Source of the DNA: Amborella trichopoda
Lineage: Eukaryota; Streptophyta; Magnoliopsida; Amborellales; Amborellaceae
Reading direction: 5' to 3'
Assembly (NCBI RefSeq): GCF_000471905.2
Contig: NW_006499883.1
Location: 1,257,273 to 1,321,272 of the forward strand
DNA length: 64,000 bases
Shown here piece after piece: positions 10,330-21,550 of the stretch. Within the stretch, counting starts at the first letter, position 1. Each line of letters opens with the position of its first letter. The translations under genes were made by a program, and so were the position numbers. The notes under the pieces were generated by a model, which had not been told where the DNA came from, ran no database searches, and was given only the letters and a program-made list of their open reading frames with translations.

Positions 10330-11570
10330 TATATTACGCTCCCTCGAGAGCATACTTCTATCTACCCGCTTTGGCAGAAAACCCACTTGGAAGGATTTTT
10401 CGAGTCCAAAATTTTGGGAACTACTTAAGAATCATTAGATGATTATCTTCAAAAGAAAAAAAATGAATTTAAGTTTTGCAGCACTGAGATCTCACCCTCA
10501 AAAAATTGGACAGTCCTAGTTTAATCTTGAGACACTTTTTCAAGTGTATAGAGAGTGAAATTTGAAAGTTTTCGCTTTTGAGGTTAGTCTAAAATTTGGA
10601 ATCCAAAAATTGCTCCTAGATTGAATTTTACCCACTGGAGTAAATGGAAAATAAATTCATGTGGGACCATGAAAGTTTTTGGTAATACAAAGAGCAAAAT
10701 GTTTTTAAAAACATTAAAAGGCTTTACTTTCAAATTGTATAAGGTGTCAACCTTAAATAATCACGGTAAGGTGCACCTCAAAATCTTATTAAAAGATGTA
10801 TTTTCAGTGCCAAAACTTTTACCATGACCTAAGAGTCTATTTTTAGCCCCTATAATTAAACTGAAAGCTCCAAAAATAGTGCAAATCTAGTAGATCTATG
10901 ACCACTTGAAAATCTTGGAAATAAATGGTCTAGATAATGTCTTATAATTTGCAATGTTTTTAGGACTTGAAATGCATTTTTGTTTCTTTCATATCTATAT
11001 ATAGAGGTCAAGATGATTAATTGGAGAATTTTTTAGTGACGAAACAACCTTTTTCGATGGGTTTTTGAGGTGAGCCGTACTTCTACAATATAAGGTTGAC
11101 ACTTTATATTAATTTTTCCTTCTAAAAAACCGTAATAAGTGTCCTCTCTTTTCAAAAATTGTTGTAGTCTGATTGGCAAAACTTTGAAGAGCTTTGTAAA
11201 GTATTCTTTTATGAGCACGCATACTGTGCTCCCTCAGAAGCATAACTTGGGAGGATTTTTTTTATATAAAATATTAATAACCACCATATAATAACTAGAT
11301 GATTATTCTAAAAAAAAAAAAAGAAAATTGCAATTTGAGTTTTGTAACAGCGTAGATCACATCTCCATAAATTGAAGGGTTTCTATTCAATCTTGAGATA
11401 TTATTTTTTCAAGTGCGTAGAGGATGCATTTAGGATTTTTTTTTTATTGAGGTTAATCTCTGTGTCAAATAGATTATATCCCCAAATTTAGGGTCCTAAA
11501 ACCAATCCTAGCTGGTTTACTCAAGTAAATAAACAGAAATTATACTTCCGAGGGAATAGAGTATCTTTTG
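10330..11570. repeat. Two tandem units of an unknown repeat
   Basis: A unit starting near 10330 ('ttacgctccctcgagagcat') is followed by a related one starting near 11220 ('actgtgctccctcagaagca'). They share, in the same order, a 'tagatgattat' block, a 'tcaatcttgaga' block, 'tttttcaagtg' and a 'taaatggaaa'/'taaataaaca' block. The second unit is cut at about 11570. The first carries a copy of a dispersed motif at 10905-11110. No coding capacity. Confidence 0.6.
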
Positions 11571-11737
11571 GCTTCTATTATTAAGATTTGATTTCTTTTG
11601 CTTTTAAGCTTTTCATTTTTGAGCATTCGTCCAACCATTGGGTCGTAACTAGATAGTTGATATGCGATTCCTTTTTAACCCGATAACGTCATTATATAGT
11701 TAGGTTATTATCCATTGACATATTTTAACATAGTAAG
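11571..11737. other. Non-coding flank of copia
   Basis: Short AT-rich stretch between the tandem units and the copia LTR. 'catag' at 11729-11733 also occurs directly after the other LTR (16071-16075), but is set four bases away from the LTR start here, so it is only a possible target duplication. Confidence 0.4.
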
Positions 11738-12012
11738 TGTTAAACATTATGCAGAGTTTGTAACAAAAGATATAATATGTGGTTTGACAATGGTGCCTAT
11801 ATCCATAGAAGGTAAACCATTATTTCATTCATAGGGATTACTTTGGTTTATCAGAGATTTATAGAGTTTCAACTCTTGCCTTTTAAGAAATAAATTCCAT
11901 TACAATTGTAATCACACAAAATATGAAACTCAATAAATTCAATATAAGAAACTTAATATCTTGTATATTACAAGATATGAAACTCAATATTTGGTTCCTG
12001 TAACTATCAACA
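11738..12012 (-). repeat. Copia 3' LTR
   Basis: Matches 15777-16070 from the 'gagtttgtaacaaaag' block through 'tcttgtatattacaagata' to the terminal 'tcaaca'. The element lies on the minus strand, so this low-coordinate LTR is the 3' one; the adjoining PPT confirms it. The 'tatcttgtaatatacaaga' block is a small palindrome near 11958-11977. Confidence 0.85.
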
Positions 12013-12119
12013 CTCCCCTCAAGTTGGTGCGTAGATATTAATAGAGCTCAACTTGGATAATATTTGATGGAACTTTGTTTTTGCTATAGCTTTGGAACAT
12101 AAATAGTATTAATAATTTT

Positions 12120-12395
12120 TTATTGAACCATTTCTCTCACAAAGTGACAATTAACTTCTATGTGCTTGGTTCTATCATGAAAAACTGGACTGTGGGCTCT
12201 ATGCATAGCAGCTTGATTATCACAGAACATCTCCATTAGATTAACTGTTGGAAATCCCATATCTCGAAGTAGGTATTTTAACCACATCAATTCACTTGTT
12301 GTTGAAGTCATAGCTCTATATTCATCATCTGTACTAAATTGAGCAACCACATTTTGTTTTTTGCTTTTCCAAGTAGCTAACTTTCCTCTGACCAA
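12120..12395 (-). pseudogene. Copia RNase H fragment
   Basis: An open minus-strand frame of 91 residues with the copia RNase H blocks WKSKKQNVVAQFST, DDEYRAMTSTTSELMWL, MEMFCDNQAAMH and DRTKHIEVNCHFVRE. The DNQAA acid is kept. The last block has Asn for the usual Asp. It lies between RT and the 3' LTR, as in all copia elements. The first part of the domain is separated from this frame by a disruption near 12430. Confidence 0.88.
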
Positions 12396-12429
12396 TGTAC
12401 AATAGCCGGAAGTGGACCTCCTGTCAATT

Positions 12430-13440
12430 GGATTACCTACCTAATCAGCATCAGAATAACCAATAATATTAGTGTGATCATTCGGTTTCAACCAAACACC
12501 TCTGTTGGGTTACGTCTTAAGATATCTGAGAATCCTATCGACAACCTCCATATGACATGATCTAGGAGCATATATAAATTGGCTCACAAGACTAACCGTG
12601 TAAATTATATCTGGTCATGTCACAGACAGTCTGCCCACTAGTCTTTGAAAGCAGCCCACACCTTTAAGAGGTTTTCCATTTGTTGAATTAAGCATCCAAT
12701 TAATATCAATAGGAGTATCAACAGGTTTGACTCCCTGTTTTCCAGTTTCTTTCAATAAATCTAATACATATTTCTTTTGAGAAATGAAGAGTCTATTTTC
12801 TTGAATGTGCTACTTCAATGCCGAGAAAATACTTTAGTTGACCAAGATCCTTTATGTTGAATTTCTTTTGAAGATATTTTTAAGCTTCATGATGTATTTT
12901 TTATCATTAACTGTAATGATAATATCGTCAACATAAACGAGTACAACTGTTGTACCTGAAGTTCCCATTTTTGTGAACATCGAATAATCAACTGAAATTC
13001 TAAGAAACCCCACACTCATTAAGGCTGACCTGAGTTTAACATACCATGCGTAAAGTGATTGTTTAAGTCTATATAAAGCCTTCTTTAATTTGCATACAAG
13101 GCCTTTTTTTTTTCTTTAGAATGGCTTAGAGAAAGACTCATATAGACGTCTTCATGTAAGAAGGCATTTTTATCATCCATCTCATGCAAAGGCCATCATC
13201 CACAATTAACTACGATAGACAAAAGAACATGAACCGTAATCATCCTTGCAACTGGTGCAACAGTTTATTTATAGTCGACTCCATAAGTTTGGGTAAATCT
13301 TTTGGCCACCAACCTGGCCTTATGCCTCTCAACAAACCCATCACTTTTATAGTTGATTTTAAAAACTCATCTGCATCTAACTGCTTTCTTTCCTTTAGGT
13401 AACTTGACAATGTCCCAAGTATAGTCCTTGTCAAATGCAT
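12430..13440 (-). pseudogene. Copia reverse transcriptase, broken
   Basis: Minus-strand translation in several frames gives recognisable copia RT blocks: the D-x-KNAFLHEDVYM block near 13140-13185 and the catalytic LVYVDDIII motif near 12921-12944. The pieces are broken by frameshifts and stops, so no full-length product is possible. It sits between the integrase and RNase H pieces in the expected order. Confidence 0.8.
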
Positions 13441-13864
13441 GAAGTTCCTCTTTCATGGCCTTCCTCCACAGAAAATGAGTACTGGCATCTTGAAGATTAG
13501 TTGGCTCAGAATTATTAGCGATAGAATTCAGGAAAGCAAACTAGGCAAGAGAGAAATTTTCATAGGAAATATGATTTTGAATAGGAAAAGAAATTGTATG
13601 GTAAATATAAAAATCTTGAAGTCTAGAGAAAGGTTGAGAGATGGTAAATATAAAAATTGTGAAGTCTAGAGGAAGGTTGAGAGATACGAGAAGACCTGCG
13701 CAAAGGGGAATTAGGTGGGACCGCGGCCACAACGGAGTCTTCTTCTTCTAAACCAATTTGGTGAGTTTCAAATGTATCTTTAGCTTCTGCTTGATCATCA
13801 TGACTTGTTATGGGTGTGTTGAACACATCGCTGATACTAATATTAGGCAAGGGAAAACGACGTT

Positions 13865-14420
13865 TTAAACACTCTCCTGAGTTATATTTTCCAAACCACT
13901 CTCCAAAGAGTTATGAAAATAAGACTTTGTATCAACAAATTGAACATATATGGAAATATGCATTGTCTGGTTGTGGATCATAACATTGGTATCCCTTTTG
14001 AGTAGAGGAGTATCCAAGAAAGATATATCTAATGGAATATTTATCAAGTTTGTCTCGGTTGTACCCAACTACATGAACATAAGACACACATCCAAATACT
14101 CGTGAATTTCAAGGGGAGATTTATCCTTAAGTATTTTACTTGGAAGTCTGTTAATCAAATAACAAGCGGCAAAAACAGCATCAGACCAATAAAATTTTGG
14201 AACATGCATCTGAAACATCAAAGATCTTGTAGCTTCCATCTCCTAGAGTTCAAGGCTCATTATTTTGGAGGCTTTTCTTTCAGCAACTCCATTCTGCTGA
14301 GGTGTTCTAACACACGTTGTTTGGTGTATAATACCAAGATTCAATAAATTCTCAGAAAAAACTTTGTTTACATACTCGATGCCATTATCAGTTCGCAGAA
14401 TTCTAATCTTGCCATTGTAT
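13865..14420 (-). pseudogene. Copia integrase C-terminal part
   Basis: Minus-strand frames give TDNGIEY (near 14380), TPQQNGVAERK (near 14280-14310) and YLINRLPSKIL (near 14150), the standard end of a copia integrase core. An open frame at 14068-13865 continues downstream but has lost close family resemblance. Interrupted by several stops. Confidence 0.82.
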
Positions 14421-14936
14421 TGAGTAGAAATCAGTTTGGATAATTATTTGAACACATAAAAAGCTTCTGTTTTTTATTTCAATAAATATACCCAAATAGC
14501 ACTAGACTAATAGTCAATAAAAGTAACGAAATATATTAAAGCCGGCATAAGAATCAACTGGGGCTGGTCACCACACATCATAATGTATCAGATAAAATGG
14601 TTCATTTGAAACATGCATAGAACACTGGAAAGAAAGTCTTTTCTGTTTTGAGAATTTACAAACTTCACAAGAATAAGAGTTTAAAGATAGAGAGGGTATT
14701 AAGATTTTCAAAACTTTATCTAAAGGGTGTCTAAATCTCCTATACCATTATTTATTAATATCGAAATTATCTTGGCTAGCAATCAAGGCCTTATTCTCTT
14801 GAATAAATAGGTATAGCCCATTAAACAATCTTCCTTCACCAATCTTCTTCCCCATGGCTTGGTTTTGAAAAGTCACAGAGTTAAGAGAAAAATTAAACAT
14901 TACAGTTCATATTTTGAGTAATTTTACTAACAGACA

Positions 14937-15182
14937 TCAAATTAGAGGAAAAAATGGCATAAACAGGATTTTAGAGTTATGAGATTTAGAGAAGAACTTG
15001 GTATTACCAACACCATGGACAAGAACCAAAAAACCATTAGCAATATACAAATGGTTCATAGTTTCATTATTTTTTAGGTTAGATCGACACTGCAAGTTAC
15101 AAGTCATATGATCTGTGGCCCTTGAGTCTATTATCCAAAAAAAAATATCACAGTTGCAGTTCATGATTTTCTTTCTGATCAA
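14937..15182 (-). pseudogene. Copia protease / Gag-pre-integrase start
   Basis: Open minus-strand frame of 81 residues containing WIIDSRATDHMT. This is the copia protease active-site block, normally DSGATDHMT; the catalytic triad Gly is replaced by Arg, so activity is unlikely. It is followed by the usual HLYIANG and VHGVG blocks. Confidence 0.85.
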
Positions 15183-15776
15183 TAAAAATCAATTTTAAAG
15201 AATAGAAAGCGCCTGAATAGGAACCAGCCGAAGAACCCATGAGAACTATTGTTTCTCTCTCTAGAGATCGCCAATATGTATCCAACTAGTTATGAATCGC
15301 AATAAGAGGTTGTTGTTCGTCTCGAATCAAATCTTACAACTATTGAACCAATAAGCATTCAAGAAAAAATACCCTCAAGATACAGTGGCAAGAGTTAATG
15401 TAACATGCTACAAAACCATGAGCACTCTTATGGCCAATAGTTTTAGACGCCCCTGGTGAATGGTTTGCAATGGGCTCAACGAGAAAAAAAGGGTTTCACA
15501 GAGAGAGTGAGCATCGCATGCAAGTTGGAATGGTTTGCAACGAGGAAATTGTTTTGTGCACAAATTGTGCAAGCTTTGTTTCTCTTTGCTGATGGTGCTG
15601 ATTGGGCATGCGTTGGAGTGGCAGCAAGAGCTGTGCTTACTGGAACAGATGATGGGTTGACGGAATTATGGTTGTCCTTGAACTGGATTTCAATAGAGAT
15701 TCGGAGATGTTGGGATCTACAAGACAAGACGATCAAGAGAGACGAAGAACCCCCCTAATGAGCAATGGATCGCTAC
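15183..15776 (-). other. Copia leader with gag mostly deleted
   Basis: Only about 590 bp lie between the 5' LTR and the protease. A minus-strand frame at 15736-15476 (86 codons) contains CTICAQNNFLVANHSNLHAM, which may be a decayed Gag zinc-knuckle region, but that is a guess. No standard TGGTATCAGAGC primer site follows the LTR. Confidence 0.5.
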
Positions 15777-16070
15777 TGCTTTAATATTATGTAGAGTTTG
15801 TAACAAAAGAAATAATGAAGAGAAAAAAAAATCTCAACAAGATATATACGTGGTTCGGTAATGATGCCTATATTCACGGAAGGTAAACCAATATTTCATT
15901 CTGGTTTACCAGAGATTTATAAAGTTTCAACTCCTGTTTTTTAATAAACAAGCCCCATTATAATTATAATCTCACAAAATAAAAAACTCAATAAACTCAA
16001 TATAAAAAACTTAACATCTTGTATATTACAAGATAGGAAACTCAATATTTGGTTCTCATAACTTTCGACA
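15777..16070 (-). repeat. Copia 5' LTR
   Basis: Second LTR of the minus-strand copia. It is about 20 bp longer than the 3' LTR because of an A-rich stretch near 15820-15840 and an extra 'cgtggttcgg' block. It ends in 'ttcgaca' at 16070. Confidence 0.82.
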
Positions 16071-16562
16071 CATAGTTGGAGCATTTTAGCATACAGGTGT
16101 ATCCAAAGTGCAATGCTAACATAATATTATGAACTTGGTGACAATTACAAGCGATAATTTATAGTGATTTTCATCATTTTCTCAAGAGAATCAAGGGTTA
16201 ATATCATCTAAGATACTATCACAACAAAATGAATTTATTGCGATAATATGAGCCTGCTCAATATTACTTCGATAACTATATTTTATAATAACATATAGCA
16301 TTTTCAAAATAATTTTTCAAAAAATGAAATAAAATATAACTTAATTAATGATGTATCAGTTATTGATGCAAAAAAGAATGGGAAAATCAAAATAAATAAA
16401 TCAGAAAAATAAAAATTTAAAAATGGAGTATAGATTCTCTCATGGTCCATAAGGTAGATGATCCCAAAAAGATTTCTTCACGAGATCTAAAATAAATTCT
16501 TCTTCTCTTTTCTATTTTTGTTTTTCTAGTCCAATAGTTATATATGAAAACAACCCTAAAAC
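16071..16562. other. AT-rich non-coding
   Basis: No gene or element boundary seen. Very A/T-rich, with short A- and T-runs. Confidence 0.5.
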
Positions 16563-16825
16563 CTTATGGAGAAGACGGCCGATGGGAATATATTTGGAGT
16601 TCAAATCAAAGTTCAAAATAAAAGAACTTTGGGCCTTGTAATATTTTTTCTTTTGATTGGTAAAAAACCGTGGATTGCTTTCACCCATAGTAGTTACATT
16701 TACGACAATCTACGTTTGTATTAATTCTTTTCAGCTTTATTTTTCTTGTTTATTGCTAGTTTTATTTTTTTATCTTTTTATATTCCAAAAATCAACCCAT
16801 CAGGTTTTAAAGCTTTTGCGCACAA
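16563..16825 (+). mobile_element. Possible solo copia LTR (Tork-like)
   Basis: Starts with 'tatggagaagac' and 'gccgatggga', close to the LTR start at 7446, and ends with an 'atcaacccatcagg' block and 'gcgcacaa', close to the LTR ends at 29580-29616. No internal coding DNA adjoins it. I could not see a clear target duplication, so solo status is inferred. Confidence 0.5.
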
Positions 16826-16914
16826 TGCACTTCAAATTGGTGATCTAACTTGGGAACCAGCAAGCCGACTTAGATCACTCGATGGTCCGAAGCGGCACCA
16901 ATCTGATTGCAATA

Positions 16915-17405
16915 TTCTTTTATCCTACGAACCTTGGTTATTTTAGTAAGATATGTACATTGAGAGCAAATAGTTACGACAAATTTCATATGTGACATTT
17001 CATTCATGACCACTAAGCTATAAAAAAAAAAAAGTACAATTGAAAAGATTACATGCTTTTACAAGAGAAAAATGTACATTTGCTCTTTCTAGGTACAATG
17101 TATTTCTATTGAATTTTTTAAGAATATGACCTACTCAAAGTAGCAACATTGAGAAAAGAGAAAGTTCAATATGCACCCTCGAATAACCTGAAATGCATCA
17201 GGTGCAATTTTTAGGATCTTCGATATTAGCTTTCTTTAGGTACTCTAAACTTTTTGTTGTCTTTATTTTCTTTCTTAAAAATAACGATATAGCAATTCTA
17301 AAGTGGAGTACATATCTAAAAGCAAAATATACAAAAATACTATTTATTTTTAATATAAAGAGGTTATAATTAATCTCATCCGCACCTCCAAGGCTTATTA
17401 GAAGG
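16915..17405. repeat. Duplicated segment, copy A part 1
   Basis: Runs parallel, with many substitutions, to 51105-51715: the same order of 'gaaccttg.ttattttagta', 'agttacgacaaa', 'gcaattctaaagt' and 'ccgcacctccaag' blocks. It ends abruptly at about 17405, where truncated copia sequence begins. No coding capacity recognised. Confidence 0.8.
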
Positions 17406-17409
17406 TACA

Positions 17410-17775
17410 TTTGAGTCTATAAAGTGCCCTTTTTAATTTGCAGACATGATGCGGTTTTAAGGGATCTTCAAATCCTTTAGGTTGTCGCATGTACACTTCT
17501 TTTTTCAAATCACAATGAATGAATGCATTTTTTACATCAAGTTGATGGAGTTTCCAATTAAACATAGATGACAGAGCCAGGATGGATCAAATAGCAGGTG
17601 CCTTCACAACTGGACTGAAAGTTTCATCATAATCATTATTATATTCTTGACTAAAGCCCTTGGCCACTAGTTTGGACTTCAACCTTTCAACTGAGCCATC
17701 TGATCTGACCTTAACTTTGTACACGCATTTGAGCCTACTACATTTTTGCTTGGAGGCAATGGCACTAATTTCCAA
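17410..17775 (-). pseudogene. Copia RT, N-terminal half only
   Basis: Minus strand encodes VYKVKVRSDGSVERLKSKL, then AKGFSQEYNNDYDETFSPVV, and, after a stop near 17586, LHQLDVKNAFIH and EVYMRQPKGFEDP. These are the opening blocks of a copia RT, including the first catalytic Asp of LDVKNAF. The YVDD half is absent because the element ends at about 17408. Confidence 0.88.
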
Positions 17776-18435
17776 GTATGATTCTTTTAAGTGAATGAAT
17801 TTCTTCTTTCATTGAGGCCTACCAGCCCTTGTCAGAGACAGCTTCTTCATAGGTGGTTGGTTCTAGAATTTGAGAAATTTGTGTTACAAAGGCTTGATGA
17901 TCAGAAGACAATCTCACTCCCGAGGCATAAATTTCAATGGGGTATTTTGGTCTTAAGGTCTTTTAGATGGTGTCAGGAGAAGAAACGGTTGCAGAGTCAA
18001 TCTGGTAGTCTGACAGATGTTTAGGAGGTTGTGTGGAGCAAGAGGAACATCGTGGTGGTATAGGTGAAACTGCTAAGGGTCCTTCAAATAAATCATGTTG
18101 TACTATGGGAGATCAATCTAAGTTTGAAGTAGGAGAAGAAAAAGAAAGTGGTGAAACGTCTGTCAAGGAAATAGGTTGTTGATCAGACCTGTCAGAGTGA
18201 GGCGATGACTTATGAGAGTGATGTTGCTGAGATGGTTCATCTGTAACTTCAGAGGAGATAAGAGCTTATGAGTGTACATTTTTATGCAATTGAAAATGCA
18301 TTGAAATAGGTGCAGGCAGATTATTTGGCATGTATTTGTGTTAGTTTGGGAACACTGGTTCTTAAAGTAGAACCTAGTTTCATCAAATGTTTCATGTCTT
18401 GCAATGAAGAAGCGTCTTGACACTTTGTCATAACA

Positions 18436-18834
18436 TCAGTAATCTTTATGTTCAAAGCTGTATCCAATAAACCCACACTCATAAGCCTTAGGGAAAAAAT
18501 TATTTCTTTGAGAGGAATAAATGTGCGAGAAGCATATGCATCCAAATACCCGAAGAAAAGAGGAATCGGGTTTACTACAAAAGAGCTTTTGGAAGAGATA
18601 TATGAAGGACAACGCAGAGCTTGGTAATCTGTTAATGAGATATACAGTAGTGGAAAAGGCTTCTGGCCAAAGGAATTGAGGTAGACAACTTGCATACATC
18701 ATGGAAAGACTACTCTCAACAATGTGACAGTGCTTGCGCTCAACAACACCATTTTGTGCTGGAGTGTACAGACAAAAATATTGATGATGAATTCCCCGCT
18801 GACTCAAATATTCTTTAAAAACATGATAGGTAAA
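18436..18834 (-). pseudogene. Copia integrase C-terminal part
   Basis: Minus-strand frame with TPAQNGVVERKHCHIVE, then LPQFLWPEAFSTTVYLINRL and a later VFGCICF block. This is the end of the integrase core and the linker toward RT. It is out of frame with the upstream integrase piece, so a frameshift lies near 18830. An overlapping frame (18695-18321) continues the linker after another shift. Confidence 0.88.
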
Positions 18835-19680
18835 TTAACATCTAACATCAGATCTAAAGGCCTTGAGTTTACGAGCAAATTGATGCTCAACATAAGTGTG
18901 AAATTTAACAAAACAATTAAGCACATCAAATTTTTGCTTTAAAAAATATATCCAACTAAATTGAGTACAATCATCTACAAAAATAACATAAAATTTAGAA
19001 CCGGATAAGGAAGTAACTGGGGCTTGACCCCAAACATCACTGTAAATTAAATCAAGAGGAGCATTAGACTTTCTATTAGAAGAGTCCAATGTAGACCCAG
19101 AGTGTTTTCTTAACTGACAAGAAGTGCACAGTGAACCAGGAGATAAATCATCAACAAAATTAGGTAGAGCTAACTCTCTTCCAAGACAATTGACAATAGT
19201 GAAACTAGGATGACCTAGGCGCTCATGCCACAAAATAGCTCCTCTAGCTTTGGAGATAATTGTAGTAAGACCATAGAGTTGATCATTTTCAAGCACGTAT
19301 AAACTTTCTCTCAACACCCCCTCAACAATCACCTTCCCACTTTGTAAATACTTCACAACGCAATCATGAGGGGTAAACTCAAAACAACACTTAAAATCTT
19401 GAACAAATTGAGATACAAATATGAGTTGTTTCTTTAGTTTGGGAACAAGTAAAACATTAGGAATATTTAAGGAACCAAAGGTAATGAAAATACTCACAGA
19501 TCCAATATGGGTTATAGGTAGGGCAGTACCATCTCCAGTGAATACTATATAAGAACCATGGTAAGGAGTCATACCTCTAACTTGAGAGTTGTCAACCGTC
19601 ATATGAGCAGTTGCACCGGAATCCATAACCCATGAGCGATTAGTTGGTGTAGTGGTTGATAGATTGCTGAAATCATGCAC
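18835..19680 (-). pseudogene. Copia protease, Gag-pre-integrase and integrase
   Basis: The longest uninterrupted retrotransposon frame in the window (281 residues). It starts with WVMDSGATAHMT, an intact protease DSG triad. A Gag-pre-integrase segment with the zinc-binding His and Cys pairs follows (ERLGHPS ... LCTSCQLRKH), then the integrase start with YSDVWG and FVDDCTQFSWIYFL. It ends near FRSD, where a frameshift breaks the core. Both visible catalytic Asp positions are kept. The chain would normally continue from Gag, so the first Met is not a true start. Confidence 0.9.
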
Positions 19681-19689
19681 TAGCGCATG

Positions 19690-20625
19690 TGGGACGATGT
19701 GACATCTTTTATTTCCTAGTAGTTTTTAGCAATATGTCCATGTCCCCCACAATACTAGCAAGTTATGCGAGGTATCGTGCCCATTTTTGGCTAAGGAGGT
19801 TGATGGAAAGGTGGGTTGGCTCCAAGGATGCCTTGCTGATTTGGGTTGCGACCATTACCTCCATAACGACCACGTCCTCGAACATATCCACCTCTTTGCC
19901 CTGATGATGTATTCACCAAGGCTTGAAGATTATTTTCAGCAACCGATGAAGATACAAATCGAGCTTCATATGTGAGAAAAGAAGATCGAAGCTCTGAGAA
20001 GGACGGAAATGGTGGTTGGTCATTTGGGAGGTCTCAAAGGACTTAAACTCTAGACCAAGACCTTAAAGGGTACAGAGAACCATATCTTGATCGCTTACCG
20101 GACTACCAATTACTGCAAGGTGGTCACATAAAGTTTTGAACTTGTTCAGGTATTCAGTCACTGATTGAGAGCCCTTTTGTAAATTGATCAATTATGTTTT
20201 AAATTGGAGAACATTGACAAACGTTTTCCTTTAATATGTGTTGTAAAGCGTTTCCCACACTTCTTGAGTTGTCGTCAGGCTCATCACTTTAGTGAGCAAG
20301 TCATCGGAGAGAGTATAAAGCAACCATGCCAATAATATTTTATCCTTCATTCGCTATTCCAGAAATTTGGAGTCCTTTGATGATTCTGATTTGGTGCCTT
20401 GATTTTCTTTTGGTTCTTAAAAAATAAGTTCATTTTGTGGCCGACTAAATCCATCAAGATGACTTTCAAGATTCAGGCCTTCAATACAATTGAAAACTTG
20501 AGCCTTCCATTTGATATAGTTGTCTCTACTGAGTTTAATAAAGATAAAGGATGGGAAGCTTATAGAGGCCATAATAAAGAAAGTTCCTTCACTTGAAATT
20601 TTAGAAATAAGGTCTTCACTTACTT
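19690..20625 (-). pseudogene. Copia Gag, broken
   Basis: A Gag start is visible on the minus strand: MASISFPSFIFIKLSRDNYI, continuing with the WKAQVF block, near 20600-20500. The chain is then broken by stops. A zinc-knuckle relic near 19770-19725 reads YCGGHGHIAKNY, with a stop where one residue should be and Tyr for the last Cys. RNA binding by this Gag is therefore lost. Confidence 0.75.
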
Positions 20626-20919
20626 CACTTGAGATTTTTGAAATAAGGTCTTCACCAGAAGAGAACAAATTCTGAGAAATAACATGGAGTACTTCGGTAC
20701 CACAATTTCTTAAGTTAAGAGACAAAATAGGACCTACTTCGATAGATAGAGTTTCAAAGTTAAACAAATAGGGCACAAAAATAAAGGTTACTTCGGTATA
20801 TTAATTACTGACTTTTTCTTTTTTTACAAGGGTACAAACACCGACCCTTTCTCAAAACACCAACACGCCCTTTCATTTTGACAAACACCAACAATACTTT
20901 TTTGCAGGATTCAAGTTCT

Positions 20920-21220
20920 AGAGAGGAAAACTTTTGCAAGAATCAAGCAATAGAGAGAACAAACTTTTGAGAATGAGAGAGAGATGATAATCTCAGTATA
21001 TTGAACAGTTCTATAGCGCAAAGAACTTAGGTTTATAGAGAGAATCAAACAATAGAGAAGACAAAATTTTGAGAAGGAGAGAGATGATAATCTCAATAGA
21101 TTGAACATCGTTATGGCAAAAACGACCTTAGGTTTGTAGAGAGATAATCAAACTATAGAGAGGACAAACTTTTGAGAAGAAAAAAAATATGATAATCTCA
21201 ATAGATTGAATAAAGAGGAA
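20920..21220. repeat. Three ~100-bp tandem units in copia leader
   Basis: The phrase 'gataatctca.ta.attgaa' occurs at about 20986, 21085 and 21190, each time after a 'gagagaacaaacttttgaga'-like block. Units are about 100 bp. They lie between the 5' LTR and gag. Confidence 0.8.
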
Positions 21221-21361
21221 TAAAGAAAAAAGAGAAAAGGAAGGATACACTTACAAATAGAAATAAAAAAAAATCGAGACCTTTGTCCTCAATACAGAAA
21301 CCTTCGTCTTCAAATAAGGAAGATGAAGGATGCACTTACAGATGGTGATGCTCCGATACTA

Positions 21362-21550
21362 TGTAAAACTTATGAAACCCTAGAGAGAGAAAGTGAAGAG
21401 AAAACCACCGATTATTCATTCCATTCAACAACTGATCTTTACATATTAGTATATATATGTACAAAAATATCCTTGAGAGTAAAGAATAGACGCCCTATAT
21501 AATGTTTTAAAAGGCAATATCATTCTTAATAGGCCGTATGCTAACCGCAT
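21362..21550 (-). repeat. Copia 5' LTR (approximate)
   Basis: Starts at 'tgtaaaacttatgaaaccc' next to the primer-site relic, so its inner edge is secure. The outer edge is uncertain because the 3' LTR that would define it is missing. Contains a 'tatatatatgtac' stretch that may include a TATA box. Confidence 0.55.

Larger units (their letters stand above)
11738..16070 (-). mobile_element. Degenerate minus-strand copia with both LTRs
   Basis: Two related LTRs (11738-12012 and 15777-16070, about 275 and 294 bp) frame a copia interior read on the minus strand. The PPT (tgaggggagtg on the minus strand) directly precedes the LTR start TGTTGATAG at 12012. Domain order from the 5' side is protease region (about 15100), integrase (about 14400-13865), RT (about 13440-12500) and RNase H (12395-12120), as expected for copia. 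Gag is almost entirely missing: only about 500 bp separate the LTR from the protease. Both LTRs have drifted from each other, so this is an old insertion. Confidence 0.88.
17408..21550 (-). mobile_element. Truncated minus-strand copia
   Basis: From high to low coordinate: LTR end (about 21550-21362), a primer-site relic near 21349-21361 (gctccgatacta, the complement of TAGTATCGGAGC), repeated leader, Gag (about 20620-19690), protease, Gag-pre-integrase and integrase (19680-18436), then RT up to the KLKRALYRLK block, where it stops at about 17408. RNase H and the 3' LTR are gone; the host-like segment resumes exactly there. The element differs in sequence from the copia at 11738-16070. Confidence 0.85.

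Noticed and set aside
11733-11737. Target duplication GTAAG for the minus-strand copia
   Set aside because: The other flank (16071-16075) reads CATAG; no match.
13184-14347. Plus-strand frames within 12-15 kb
   Set aside because: Antisense to the minus-strand copia RT and integrase.
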